Assembly: GCA_002381765.1 (NCBI GenBank)
Contig: DFXX01000085.1
Span: 1 to 10,237 of the forward strand
Source of the DNA: Bacteriovoracaceae bacterium UBA4097
GTDB taxonomy: Bacteria; Bdellovibrionota; Bacteriovoracia; Bacteriovoracales; Bacteriovoracaceae
DNA: 10,237 nt
Direction of reading: 5' to 3'
Part shown: positions 1 to 5,751 of the stretch, one piece after another
Numbering within the stretch: the first letter of the stretch is position 1
Layout: each line of letters begins with the position of its first letter
Translations under genes and position numbers: made by a program
The notes under the pieces: model-generated
Told to the model about the DNA's origin: nothing
Databases searched by the model: none
The model's input: the letters and a program-made list of their open reading frames with translations, nothing else

Positions 1-2
1 AT

Positions 3-260
3 GGAGTTGGTGATCTCAGGTGTCCGATCACTATAGATGAAAAATTCCTTCTCACCCAGAGCACTCTTCCAGGCATCACTCATCTCGACAATATTGGTAA
101 CTTCATCGGCGGTGAAGCTTGAAGCGATGCTGATTTCTTTGGGGGTAGAGAGATTGGACCATTTATAAGGGGCACTGGAATTAGCACTGGTTGTAACGAC
201 CTCTTTGCTAGGCATACAACTAAAGATAAATAATAAAAAAGTAAAATTAAGGCTTCTCAT
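3..260 (-). CDS. Partial lipoprotein, possibly N-terminus of a matrixin-like zinc metalloprotease
   Basis: An open frame of 86 codons starts at ATG 260-258 and runs off the left edge without a stop, so only the N-terminus is present. Residues 1-15 form a short lipoprotein signal, MRSLNFTFLLFIFSC, with Cys15 as the probable lipidated residue. The lipobox (IFSC) is imperfect because of the Phe. After a Ser/Thr/Asn-rich linker comes a segment containing W34, then PKEISIASSF and a helix with 'MSDAWKSALG'. This pattern (Trp, short beta strand, then a helix ending W-x-x-A) resembles the start of secreted matrixin-type metalloproteases, where it precedes the HExxH site. The catalytic part lies outside the window, so the enzyme call is inference. 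The frame itself is well supported: there is a GGGGA ribosome-binding-like sequence just before the ATG, inside an inverted repeat. Confidence 0.6.
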   Translation of the reverse strand, partial: MRSLNFTFLLFIFSCMPSKEVVTTSANSSAPYKWSNLSTPKEISIASSFTADEVTNIVEMSDAWKSALGEKEFFIYSDRTPEITNS

Positions 261-261
261 T

Positions 262-307
262 TTTCCCCATCAATTAACTCTTCTTATCGGTAAAATTGAT
301 GGGGAAA
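262..307 (-). promoter_or_regulatory. 14-bp perfect inverted repeat covering the lipoprotein ribosome binding site
   Basis: Arms 262-275 (TTTCCCCATCAATT on the + strand) and 294-307 (AATTGATGGGGAAA) are perfectly complementary, with an 18-base loop. The repeat fills most of the 66-base gap between the transaldolase stop and the lipoprotein start. In the minus-strand transcript the GGGGA that would act as ribosome binding site for the gene at 260 is inside the 3' arm, two bases from the ATG. No run of U follows the stem in either direction, so it does not look like a standard intrinsic terminator. It could be an RNA hairpin that restricts translation, an attenuator-like element, or a protein-binding operator. 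Confidence 0.6.
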
Positions 308-326
308 TGAAATGAAAAAGATCGTT

Positions 327-971
327 TTATTTCTGAGATTTAGCGTGATCGGCCATAAATTGCTCTAAACCTGACTTAGTTAAGGGGTGATTAAATAAAC
401 CCTCAATAACCTTGAAAGGTAGAGTTGCAGTATCGGCACCTACTAGGGCCGCTTCTTTAACATGCTGAGAGTGTCTAAGGGAAGCGGCCAAGATCTTGGT
501 TTCAAAGCTGAAGTTATTAAAAATCTGACGGATTTCCGTAATAAGATCCATACCGGTTTGACCTACATCATCGAGTCTTCCTACAAAGGGAGAAACATAG
601 GTCGCCCCATTTTTAGCGGCCAGAAGTGCTTGATTAGCTGAAAAAATCAAAGTCACATTGGTCTTGATATTCTTCTGGCTAAAGTGCTTACAGGCAATCA
701 TGCCATCTTTAGTCATAGGAAGCTTGATCACCACATTCTTATTGATCTTAGCAAGCTCTTCGCCTTCCTTGATCATGCCATCGGCTTCTAGGGAGATAAC
801 TTCTGCCGAAATGGGTCCGTCTACGATTTCAGCAATTTCACGAATAAGGGCAAATTGATCCTTACCGGTCTTGGCCACAAGACTTGGGTTAGTAGTCACT
901 CCATCCACGAAGCCCCACTTGTAAGCGGTCTTAATTTCATTGATATCACCGGTGTCGATGAAAAATTCCAT
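327..971 (-). CDS. tal: Transaldolase, small TalC-type (fructose-6-phosphate aldolase family)
   Basis: A complete 214-residue protein, the normal length for the short transaldolase/FSA family, which are cytoplasmic TIM barrels that form multimers. It moves a dihydroxyacetone unit between sugar phosphates in the non-oxidative pentose phosphate pathway. Visible family motifs are GVTTNPSL (24-31), the Schiff-base lysine K83 in VVIKLPMT, TNVTLIFSANQAL (104-116), and YVSPFVGRLDD (125-135). Two residues separate true transaldolases from fructose-6-phosphate aldolases: the family knowledge is Glu and Phe for transaldolase, Gln and Tyr for FSA. Here E57 (SAEV) and F129 (SPFVGR) are present, so transaldolase is favoured. 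The start at 971 is supported by AGGAG five bases upstream. It diverges from the gene at 1040, and the lipoprotein lies downstream on the same strand. Confidence 0.93.
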   Translation of the reverse strand: MEFFIDTGDINEIKTAYKWGFVDGVTTNPSLVAKTGKDQFALIREIAEIVDGPISAEVISLEADGMIKEGEELAKINKNVVIKLPMTKDGMIACKHFSQKNIKTNVTLIFSANQALLAAKNGATYVSPFVGRLDDVGQTGMDLITEIRQIFNNFSFETKILAASLRHSQHVKEAALVGADTATLPFKVIEGLFNHPLTKSGLEQFMADHAKSQK

Positions 972-976
972 ATAGT

Positions 977-981
977 CTCCT
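977..981 (-). promoter_or_regulatory. Ribosome binding site of the transaldolase
   Basis: On the minus strand AGGAG is followed by five bases (ACTAT) and then ATG. This fixes the transaldolase start at 971. The remaining 68-base divergent gap (972-1039) must hold promoters for both directions. The only suggestive element is CATAAT at 1027-1032 for the + strand gene, with no good -35 partner, so I do not call a promoter. Confidence 0.75.
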
Positions 982-1039
982 AAAGAAGTCAGGTTAAAAC
1001 GGCTATGTTTTGGTACAAACCTGAATCATAATAAGAAGC

Positions 1040-1834
1040 ATGAAGACATTTGGCCACAGAAGGCTTTTTCTTTTTTTATCTCTCGTTCTGACTTGGAATG
1101 CCCAGGCGATCATCAATGTGCCAAATCTTCCGGACAAGGGAGTTCTGGCCCCGGACAATCGGGCGGCAATCGATCCCTCGGTGGATTATGAGCGCTTTAG
1201 TGGTCGCGTATCAGATAAAGATGATTCGGGGCGCGTTTTTAAGATTCAGGTGGAGAACAATAACACCAAGTTTTTCCGCTCAGGAGATAAGGTTCTTTTT
1301 AAGTTAAATCTTAAGGAGAAGCGTCCTTACTGCACGGGTTTTGTGAGAAATATTGAAGACTTTCACTTCACCGTATATGTAGAAAGTTTGGGGCCATGCT
1401 ATTCCACAGACGATTATTTTCGACGAGGAACAGTTCTAAACTTCTATTCCACCATTCTTGCTGAACGGATTCTTGAGGCCAGTAAATACCGAGAGCAATT
1501 GATAGTTAGAAAAGAAGATTTTCTGACCCAATTAAATGATATCAATCATTTTATTTGGACCTTTGATCAGCAAAAGGTTAAGACGGCCGCCAGCTATGAT
1601 GAAGAAATCAACCGCCTAAGACGTGAAAAACGCAAGGCCCTGGATGATCTTATAACTCTTAAACAAGAGCGCCTTATTCTGCAAAATGAACTGATGAAAA
1701 AATTGAATGAATTAGATGGATCACTTAAATACTACAGGGTAGAAAGACAGGAACTTTTAACAGACCGTTGGGAGTCTGATCATGATCTTGGTCTTCCTGT
1801 TGGACAGAGGCCTCAAGAAATCAAAAAGCAGTAA
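1040..1834 (+). CDS. Secreted protein with beta-rich domain and C-terminal coiled coil, unknown function
   Basis: 264 residues. Residues 1-23 are a clear Sec signal peptide (MKTFGHRRLF, hydrophobic core, then AQA as the signal peptidase I site), so the mature protein begins near Ile24 and acts outside the cytoplasm. Residues about 50-135 alternate polar and hydrophobic positions as in a small beta barrel (FSGRVSDKDDSGRVFKIQVENNN..FFRSGDKVLF). They contain the only two cysteines, C98 and C120, which could form a disulfide. Residues about 140-240 are a long, charged, heptad-like helix rich in Glu, Lys, Arg and Leu, a probable coiled coil. I do not recognise a named family. A barrel plus coiled coil would suit a structural or adaptor role in the envelope, but that is inference. 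The upstream AAGAAG is a weak ribosome binding site directly before the ATG. The next gene begins 24 bases after the stop, suggesting co-transcription. Confidence 0.8.
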   Translation: MKTFGHRRLFLFLSLVLTWNAQAIINVPNLPDKGVLAPDNRAAIDPSVDYERFSGRVSDKDDSGRVFKIQVENNNTKFFRSGDKVLFKLNLKEKRPYCTGFVRNIEDFHFTVYVESLGPCYSTDDYFRRGTVLNFYSTILAERILEASKYREQLIVRKEDFLTQLNDINHFIWTFDQQKVKTAASYDEEINRLRREKRKALDDLITLKQERLILQNELMKKLNELDGSLKYYRVERQELLTDRWESDHDLGLPVGQRPQEIKKQ

Positions 1835-1858
1835 TACCAACATTTTTTAGAGATCGTT

Positions 1859-2572
1859 ATGGATAATATTACATTGCTCCAGACTGAGCTTGCTCATCAC
1901 CCGGTGTATTCCACCTTTTCAAATCTATCAAGCATTCGCCATTTCATGCAGCACCATGTATTTGCGGTTTGGGATTTCATGAGTCTCTTGAAATCTCTTC
2001 AACGACACATAACGTGCGTGGAGCTTCCGTGGAGACCCTCGGCCTATCCCGCAGAGATGGTGAGACTCATAAATCAAATAGTGGTGGGAGAGGAGAGTGA
2101 TATGGACCAGAGGGGCCGACCCATTTCTCATTTTGAACTATATCTTTTAGGGATGGAAGAGATTGGTGCATCGACTGTGAAAATTCGTGATTTTTTAAGT
2201 GATTTGAATCCGGAAAAGATCCCTTCTGGAACACGGGAATTTGTTCAAGGCAATCTTAAAGTAGCAGCAACAGGCCATGTAGTGGAAGTCGCAGCTTCTT
2301 TCTTTTTTGGAAGGGAGAAGCTTATCCCTGAGATGTTTGAAGCAATGGTTAAGACCTTAAAAGAAGAGCGGGTCGAGGCACCGACCTTTCTTTATTATCT
2401 GGAAAGACATATTGAAGTGGATGGTGGCGAGCATGGACCTTTGGCCATGCAGTGTCTGGATAGCTTAATTAATAATGACCCAAAACTCAGGCAGATAGCG
2501 ATGGAGGCAGGGGTTAAGGCCTTGCATGCCCGGAAAAAGCTCTGGGATCATGTCTTGGCAAGTCTCGCCTAA
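1859..2572 (+). CDS. DUF3050 family protein, possible heme-oxygenase-like fold metalloenzyme
   Basis: 237 residues with no signal peptide, so probably cytoplasmic. The N-terminal block FMQHHVFAVWDFMSLLKSLQR (29-49) followed by PWRP (57-60) is characteristic of DUF3050 proteins. Other family-like blocks are GEESD (77-81), HFELYLLGMEEIG (91-103), GHVVEVAASFFFGRE (139-153) and YLERHIEVDGGEHG (180-193). The last holds a D188-x3-H192 pair. Together with acidic and His residues in earlier helices (E79, H91, E93, H140, E143) it resembles the spaced metal ligands of heme-oxygenase-like diiron enzymes. That catalytic idea is inference; no reaction is known to me for the family. The gene lies 24 bases after 1040-1834 and has only a weak ribosome binding site (AGAGA), so it may depend on read-through or coupling from its neighbour. 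Confidence 0.85.
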   Translation: MDNITLLQTELAHHPVYSTFSNLSSIRHFMQHHVFAVWDFMSLLKSLQRHITCVELPWRPSAYPAEMVRLINQIVVGEESDMDQRGRPISHFELYLLGMEEIGASTVKIRDFLSDLNPEKIPSGTREFVQGNLKVAATGHVVEVAASFFFGREKLIPEMFEAMVKTLKEERVEAPTFLYYLERHIEVDGGEHGPLAMQCLDSLINNDPKLRQIAMEAGVKALHARKKLWDHVLASLA

Positions 2573-2647
2573 GTTTCCTGACGAGAATACTCCACTTCAT
2601 TGTAAGTAAATAACAGAAGATTGGCCGCTGATTTACAGGGGCGAGCA

Positions 2648-2677
2648 TTGTCTGAGTGTTCTCCTATTAGCTAGCAT
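2648..2677 (+). promoter_or_regulatory. Possible sigma70-like promoter for the gene at 2733
   Basis: TTGTCT (2648-2653) and TAGCAT (2672-2677) are separated by 18 bases and each matches the consensus at four of six positions. They sit in the 160-base gap between the DUF3050 stop and the chosen start of the next gene. This is a weak sequence match and only indicates where a promoter could lie. Confidence 0.3.
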
Positions 2678-2715
2678 AAACCATTAATAGAAAACCAGTT
2701 TGGATGGTTTTATGC
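2674..2715 (+). promoter_or_regulatory. Imperfect inverted repeat in the leader of the gene at 2733
   Basis: GCATAAACCAT (2674-2684) pairs with ATGGTTTTATGC (2704-2715), leaving one bulged T at 2708 and a 19-base loop. The 3' arm ends five bases before the strong AAGGAGG ribosome binding site. It could be a leader hairpin or an operator overlapping the promoter region. No U run follows, so a terminator for the DUF3050 gene is unlikely. Confidence 0.4.
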
Positions 2716-2719
2716 ACTT

Positions 2720-2726
2720 AAGGAGG
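2720..2726 (+). promoter_or_regulatory. Strong ribosome binding site AAGGAGG that sets the start at 2733
   Basis: AAGGAGG is followed by six bases and ATG at 2733. An in-frame ATG at 2700 lies upstream of this site and would add eleven residues before the signal peptide. The ribosome binding site rules in favour of 2733. Confidence 0.85.
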
Positions 2727-2732
2727 ATATCC

Positions 2733-3971
2733 ATGTCCCGACTCTTTATCATGGTTACTTTGGGCTTAATGCTCGTAACTCAGGCCTTTGCCCAAGACTT
2801 AGCACTTGAAGGATTCCATTCAAGATTTAAACTCTCGCGAGATGAGTCTGGAAAGATTACCGCCATTAAACTAAAGAAAGCGATTTCTCGCTTTACCATA
2901 ATGCCATTTATTGAGCAGATCAAAACTGATCTTATCAAAGAAAAAGAATCTTATATGGGACTCACCGATGCCCATAAGGAAGCGGAAGTGGATGAGCTAA
3001 TGCTGGATTTGGGAATCGATCCCTACATGAAGCATGCCCAGGGTTCTGAAGAGGCCCGCAGAATCAGACAATCCCTGCTTAATGTTAAGAATATCGATGT
3101 GGAAAATGCCTTCCAGATTCTTCAGAAAAGTGGTTTTTGGAAGGAGTTTGAAGCAAAACTTCATGAAGCCTTCCTTTTCATTGATCCCACCATTCTTGCT
3201 AATTTAGAAGAGCCTCGCTTTTTTTATAAGAGACAAGTTACTTACAAAGTTGTGGTTTGGGCCTTGGAGCAAGCTCAGAAGAAGTTTTCCAGTGTTCCTG
3301 TTCTGAATATTGCGAGCTTTGTCATCGTCAGAGTTCACGATATGATGATGGAGCAGAGGCATTTTCATCACAATATGCTTCTCCACTATTTTGAGACAAT
3401 CTCTGAAACTGAGCTTGGTATGACTAAGGAAGAAGTTGATCGCGCTGTCTCTTCTATCTATGAATATCGTATTGATGCCACCAATATACTTGATTCAAAT
3501 CGCGCTGCTCGTGACTGGCTGAACTTTGGTATGGGGTCATTCTATGCCCAGGTCAGAATGGGGAATGCTCGACTGAAGGGCTGGGAGAGTGCTTTCAGCA
3601 ATGTTCAGTTTAGCGATATCAAGAAACTAAACTTTGCTTTTGCTGAAGTTTCTGAAGAAGGTGCCCGCAAGATTTATCATCTTCATATGAATGGCCATCA
3701 GTTCACTACCAGACCGGCCCTGGCCTATGACTTTTCCGTCCCATCTCGAGTGAAAAGAAACCGCGCTCTTTTAAATATTGCTGGTGTGGCTCTAGGCTTT
3801 ATTCAAATGCCTGGTTGGATTAAAGGCAATGTAGATAATTTTATTAAGTCATTCTACGTTGAGCAAGTTCGTTTGGAAGGGGCCCTGGTTGCTCATTTCG
3901 AAAGTACCGGCAATGAAGAGATGATCAATAAGATTTATTCTCAACGCGCTAACTTCTACATTCTTCGTTAA
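2733..3971 (+). CDS. Secreted 412-residue protein of unknown function
   Basis: Translation from 2733 gives a typical signal peptide, residues 1-20, ending AFA before Gln21, so the product is exported to the periplasm or beyond. The mature protein is about 390 residues, largely helical by composition, with no cysteine. A histidine cluster stands out: H202, H210, H212, H213 and H218, with E207 and E221, in VHDMMMEQRHFHHNML and onward. A second group is HLHMNGH (316-322). These could bind a metal, but no known metalloenzyme motif such as HExxH is present. The segment LLNIAGVALGFIQMPGW (346-362) is moderately hydrophobic, too weak for a sure membrane span. I do not recognise the family. It appears to be a single-gene unit: a strong ribosome binding site upstream and a strong intrinsic terminator 12 bases after the stop. 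Confidence 0.85.
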   Translation: MSRLFIMVTLGLMLVTQAFAQDLALEGFHSRFKLSRDESGKITAIKLKKAISRFTIMPFIEQIKTDLIKEKESYMGLTDAHKEAEVDELMLDLGIDPYMKHAQGSEEARRIRQSLLNVKNIDVENAFQILQKSGFWKEFEAKLHEAFLFIDPTILANLEEPRFFYKRQVTYKVVVWALEQAQKKFSSVPVLNIASFVIVRVHDMMMEQRHFHHNMLLHYFETISETELGMTKEEVDRAVSSIYEYRIDATNILDSNRAARDWLNFGMGSFYAQVRMGNARLKGWESAFSNVQFSDIKKLNFAFAEVSEEGARKIYHLHMNGHQFTTRPALAYDFSVPSRVKRNRALLNIAGVALGFIQMPGWIKGNVDNFIKSFYVEQVRLEGALVAHFESTGNEEMINKIYSQRANFYILR

Positions 3972-3983
3972 TTTTGCTAATCG

Positions 3984-4012
3984 AAAGGGCAGGATAACCT
4001 GCCCTTTTTTTT
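3984..4012 (+). terminator. Rho-independent terminator
   Basis: Stem AAAGGGCAGG (3984-3993) and CCTGCCCTTT (3998-4007) pair perfectly over ten bases around an ATAA tetraloop, followed by a run of eight T ending at 4012. It begins 12 bases after the stop of the gene at 2733-3971 and separates it from the lipoprotein gene downstream. Confidence 0.95.
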
Positions 4013-4122
4013 GCCTTTATCCCTCACCAAAACTCTCTAGAATCCACGCCCATTTCTTCTTGGCCAATTAATTGTTACCTCTGATGGGAATCTTAATTAA
4101 GGTTTCTATCAAAGGATTTATG

Positions 4123-5001
4123 ATGAAAAATAAAAAGCAATTCAGGCCAGTGGGGCCTCTCTTGATGGGGTTAAGTATTTTTCTTCTGGCCGCTTGTGGG
4201 GAAAAAAGTCAGCGGAACATACATAAGGCCATGGGATCAGTTCAAGAAGGAGGAGAAGACAACCAGTCGCAAGTTCTTCAAGGAAATTATAGGGTGAGAT
4301 TTACTGCTCTTAATCCCGAGTTATCTGAGAATCTGGAGGCCCATCTGGTGGGGGAAATTAGGGATGATGAAGTAAAAGTGTCAATTCGTGGAATGAATAT
4401 GGCGGAAGGAATCAGTCATCCGCAGTTTTTGTATGAGGCCCGAAGTTGCCCCACTATGGATGATGATACCAATGAAGATGGTGTGCTTGATCAGGTAGAA
4501 GTATTAGAGGCAACAGAAGGCATTCTAGTGCCTTTTGATGATGATCTTACGGAGCAAATTTCAGCAACCAATGTCTTTCCTATGAGTAGTAGTGAGGGCA
4601 GTTATGAGTATGAAGAAAAAGCTAGTTTGTCGGCCATGTTAAGGGACCTTAGAGAGACCGATGAGAATTTTGATGACCATTATATCAAGCTCTCTGAAGA
4701 TGAAGAATTGGAGCTTGAAGGCAAAATTGTCATTCTCCACGGGGTAAGTGCTACAGCTCTTCTCCCGCAGACCGTTGCCTCAGAGGGAGAGCTGGCAGTC
4801 CATGAAACTGTTCCTATTGCTTGTGGGGTGGTGGAAAGAATAAATGGAGATGAAGCTCCTGTACCCACTCCGAATCCAATACCAGTTCCGACTCCAACCG
4901 ATGACCAAGATCAAGACCAAGGTTCTGGAGGTAAGGGAGGGTATCATTCAGGTAAAGGGAAAGGGTTGAGTGCTACTCATCAGTATACTTACCAGGAATA
5001 A
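4123..5001 (+). CDS. Lipoprotein with EF-hand-type calcium loop and Pro-rich tail (CHRD-like)
   Basis: 292 residues from ATG 4123. An SD-like AAAGGA (4111-4116) lies six bases before it; ATG 4120 is the alternative by one residue. Longer in-frame starts (4072, 4084) would place extra residues before the signal and lack such a site. Residues 1-24 plus LLAAC give a good lipobox with Cys25. The mature part is very acidic. Residues 115-126 (DTNEDGVLDQVE) match a canonical EF-hand loop at positions 1, 3, 5, 6, 8, 9 and 12. Surrounding blocks (SCPT before the loop, VPFDDD, YEYEEKASLSAMLRDLR, ILHGVSATALLP, VPIACGVVE) recall CHRD-like lipoproteins, and C109 and C224 may pair. Residues about 237-248 are a Pro-x-Pro linker, and the tail is Asp/Gln- then Gly/Lys-rich. 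It probably is a calcium-stabilised surface or periplasmic protein; its partner is unknown. Confidence 0.85.
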   Translation: MKNKKQFRPVGPLLMGLSIFLLAACGEKSQRNIHKAMGSVQEGGEDNQSQVLQGNYRVRFTALNPELSENLEAHLVGEIRDDEVKVSIRGMNMAEGISHPQFLYEARSCPTMDDDTNEDGVLDQVEVLEATEGILVPFDDDLTEQISATNVFPMSSSEGSYEYEEKASLSAMLRDLRETDENFDDHYIKLSEDEELELEGKIVILHGVSATALLPQTVASEGELAVHETVPIACGVVERINGDEAPVPTPNPIPVPTPTDDQDQDQGSGGKGGYHSGKGKGLSATHQYTYQE

Positions 5002-5028
5002 ATTCTAAGTTTAAAAATCATAACAAAG

Positions 5029-5074
5029 ATCGATTCAGGTGTTATAAGATAGAATCTTATAATCCTGGATCGAT
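5029..5074 (+). promoter_or_regulatory. 46-base hairpin directly abutting the ADP-ribosyltransferase start codon
   Basis: The inner stem TTATAAGAT (5042-5050) and ATCTTATAA (5054-5062) is perfect over nine bases with an AGA loop. The outer arms ATCGATTCAGG (5029-5039) and CCTGGATCGAT (5064-5074) pair with one G-U wobble, and a small internal mismatch separates them from the inner stem. The ATG at 5075 follows with no free base. The only SD-like bases (GGA, 5067-5069) are inside the stem. Both arms carry GATCGAT (5028-5034 and 5068-5074). It could sequester the ribosome binding site, act as an operator, or mark the 3' end of the upstream lipoprotein transcript; no U run supports the last option. 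Confidence 0.75.
5034..5063 (+). promoter_or_regulatory. Candidate promoter with perfect TATAAT giving a near-leaderless transcript
   Basis: TATAAT at 5058-5063 matches the sigma70 -10 consensus exactly. Eighteen bases upstream TTCAGG (5034-5039) is a poor -35. Transcription would begin near 5070, only about five bases before the ATG at 5075, so the message would be essentially leaderless and the hairpin would not form in RNA. A second -10-like element, TATAAG (5043-5048), lies in the opposite arm. The two elements fall inside a palindrome, so the match may partly reflect its AT-rich symmetry. Confidence 0.35.
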
Positions 5075-5746
5075 ATGAATAGACGATTTAAAGCTTTAAG
5101 TTTCATCATCATTATTGTTGTCATTCTCTTGGTATTTCTTGTTAAGGCTTCCTTTACACCCTCCAGCAGCGAGTACCGGCCTCAAGTCACCTGTGAAGAG
5201 CGCATGCCTGCTTTTAGAGATTGTAAAAGCTCTTTTCTCTCAAGTGCGGATTCAGATAGCTGTAAGAGAGCTTTGATTCAAGATTATCAGTCAGGCCTTT
5301 ATCGACCTTTAAACTTTCATCTGCGGGGGATTATTCCTGATCAAACCTGCGAGGAAATTAAAGAGAATCTTTTGGAAGGTATGCGCTCGCTTAAAACGGC
5401 CAGGTCTTCTAAGTTTTATCGAGGAGTCATGCACTTTCCTGCTTTAGATGAGTTGCGCTCAGGTGATTGTTTTGTGGATTTAGGATACATGTCCATGACG
5501 GTAGATGAGGAAGTGGCCCAGGTATTTACCCATACTGAAGATGAAGAAGTCACCAAGTATATATTTGAAATTGAAACTCATTCCGCTAAGGCCATTGAGG
5601 CGAGAGGTACTACGGAGCAAGAAGCCGTTATTTTACCGGGAACTCCTCTCTTACTTACTCGGATTAATCATGAGGAAGAAAAATTTGAAAAGAGGTATTT
5701 TTTTAAGGAAGTAGATATCATAAAGTGCCAGAACATCCTGCACTAG
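5075..5746 (+). CDS. Putative membrane-anchored or secreted mono-ADP-ribosyltransferase (R-S-E type)
   Basis: 223 residues. Residues 8-23 are one strongly hydrophobic segment after MNRRFKA, with no clear cleavage site, so it may be an uncleaved signal anchor; the rest faces out of the cytoplasm. Six cysteines follow (C40, C50, C63, C92, C132, C218), an even number that suits disulfides. The C-terminal half carries the three signature elements of arginine-specific ADP-ribosyltransferases in order. These are R116 in FYRGV (NAD binding), S140-M-T142 in GYMSMTVDEEVA (the STS-type strand), and E181-x-E183 in TTEQEAVILPGTPLLL (catalytic bi-glutamate loop followed by the usual strand). The R-to-S spacing (24) is shorter than in clostridial binary toxins, while S-to-E (about 43) is typical. 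The domain call is from motif and order, not a search. No immunity gene or ADP-ribosylhydrolase is visible nearby. It is convergent with the dehydrogenase gene, with five bases between the stops. Confidence 0.75.
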   Translation: MNRRFKALSFIIIIVVILLVFLVKASFTPSSSEYRPQVTCEERMPAFRDCKSSFLSSADSDSCKRALIQDYQSGLYRPLNFHLRGIIPDQTCEEIKENLLEGMRSLKTARSSKFYRGVMHFPALDELRSGDCFVDLGYMSMTVDEEVAQVFTHTEDEEVTKYIFEIETHSAKAIEARGTTEQEAVILPGTPLLLTRINHEEEKFEKRYFFKEVDIIKCQNILH

Positions 5747-5751
5747 AATTC

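Noticed and set aside
262..307. Intrinsic terminator for the transaldolase gene
   Set aside because: The stem is perfect but no T run follows in either direction, and the loop of 18 bases is long for a terminator.
327..971. Fructose-6-phosphate aldolase (FSA) rather than transaldolase
   Set aside because: The residues that distinguish the two are E57 and F129, the transaldolase pair; FSA has Gln and Tyr at these places.
2700..2732. Upstream in-frame ATG at 2700 as the start of the secreted protein
   Set aside because: The strong AAGGAGG lies after it and is correctly spaced for 2733, and only the 2733 start gives a normal signal peptide.
4072..4122. Upstream starts TTG 4072 and ATG 4084 for the EF-hand lipoprotein
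   Set aside because: They add residues before a complete lipoprotein signal and lack a ribosome binding site, while AAAGGA fits 4123.
5002..5746. Toxin-antitoxin or toxin-immunity pair around the ADP-ribosyltransferase
   Set aside because: No small partner gene or ADP-ribosylhydrolase is present on either side; the gaps are 73 and 5 bases, and the neighbours are a lipoprotein and a dehydrogenase.
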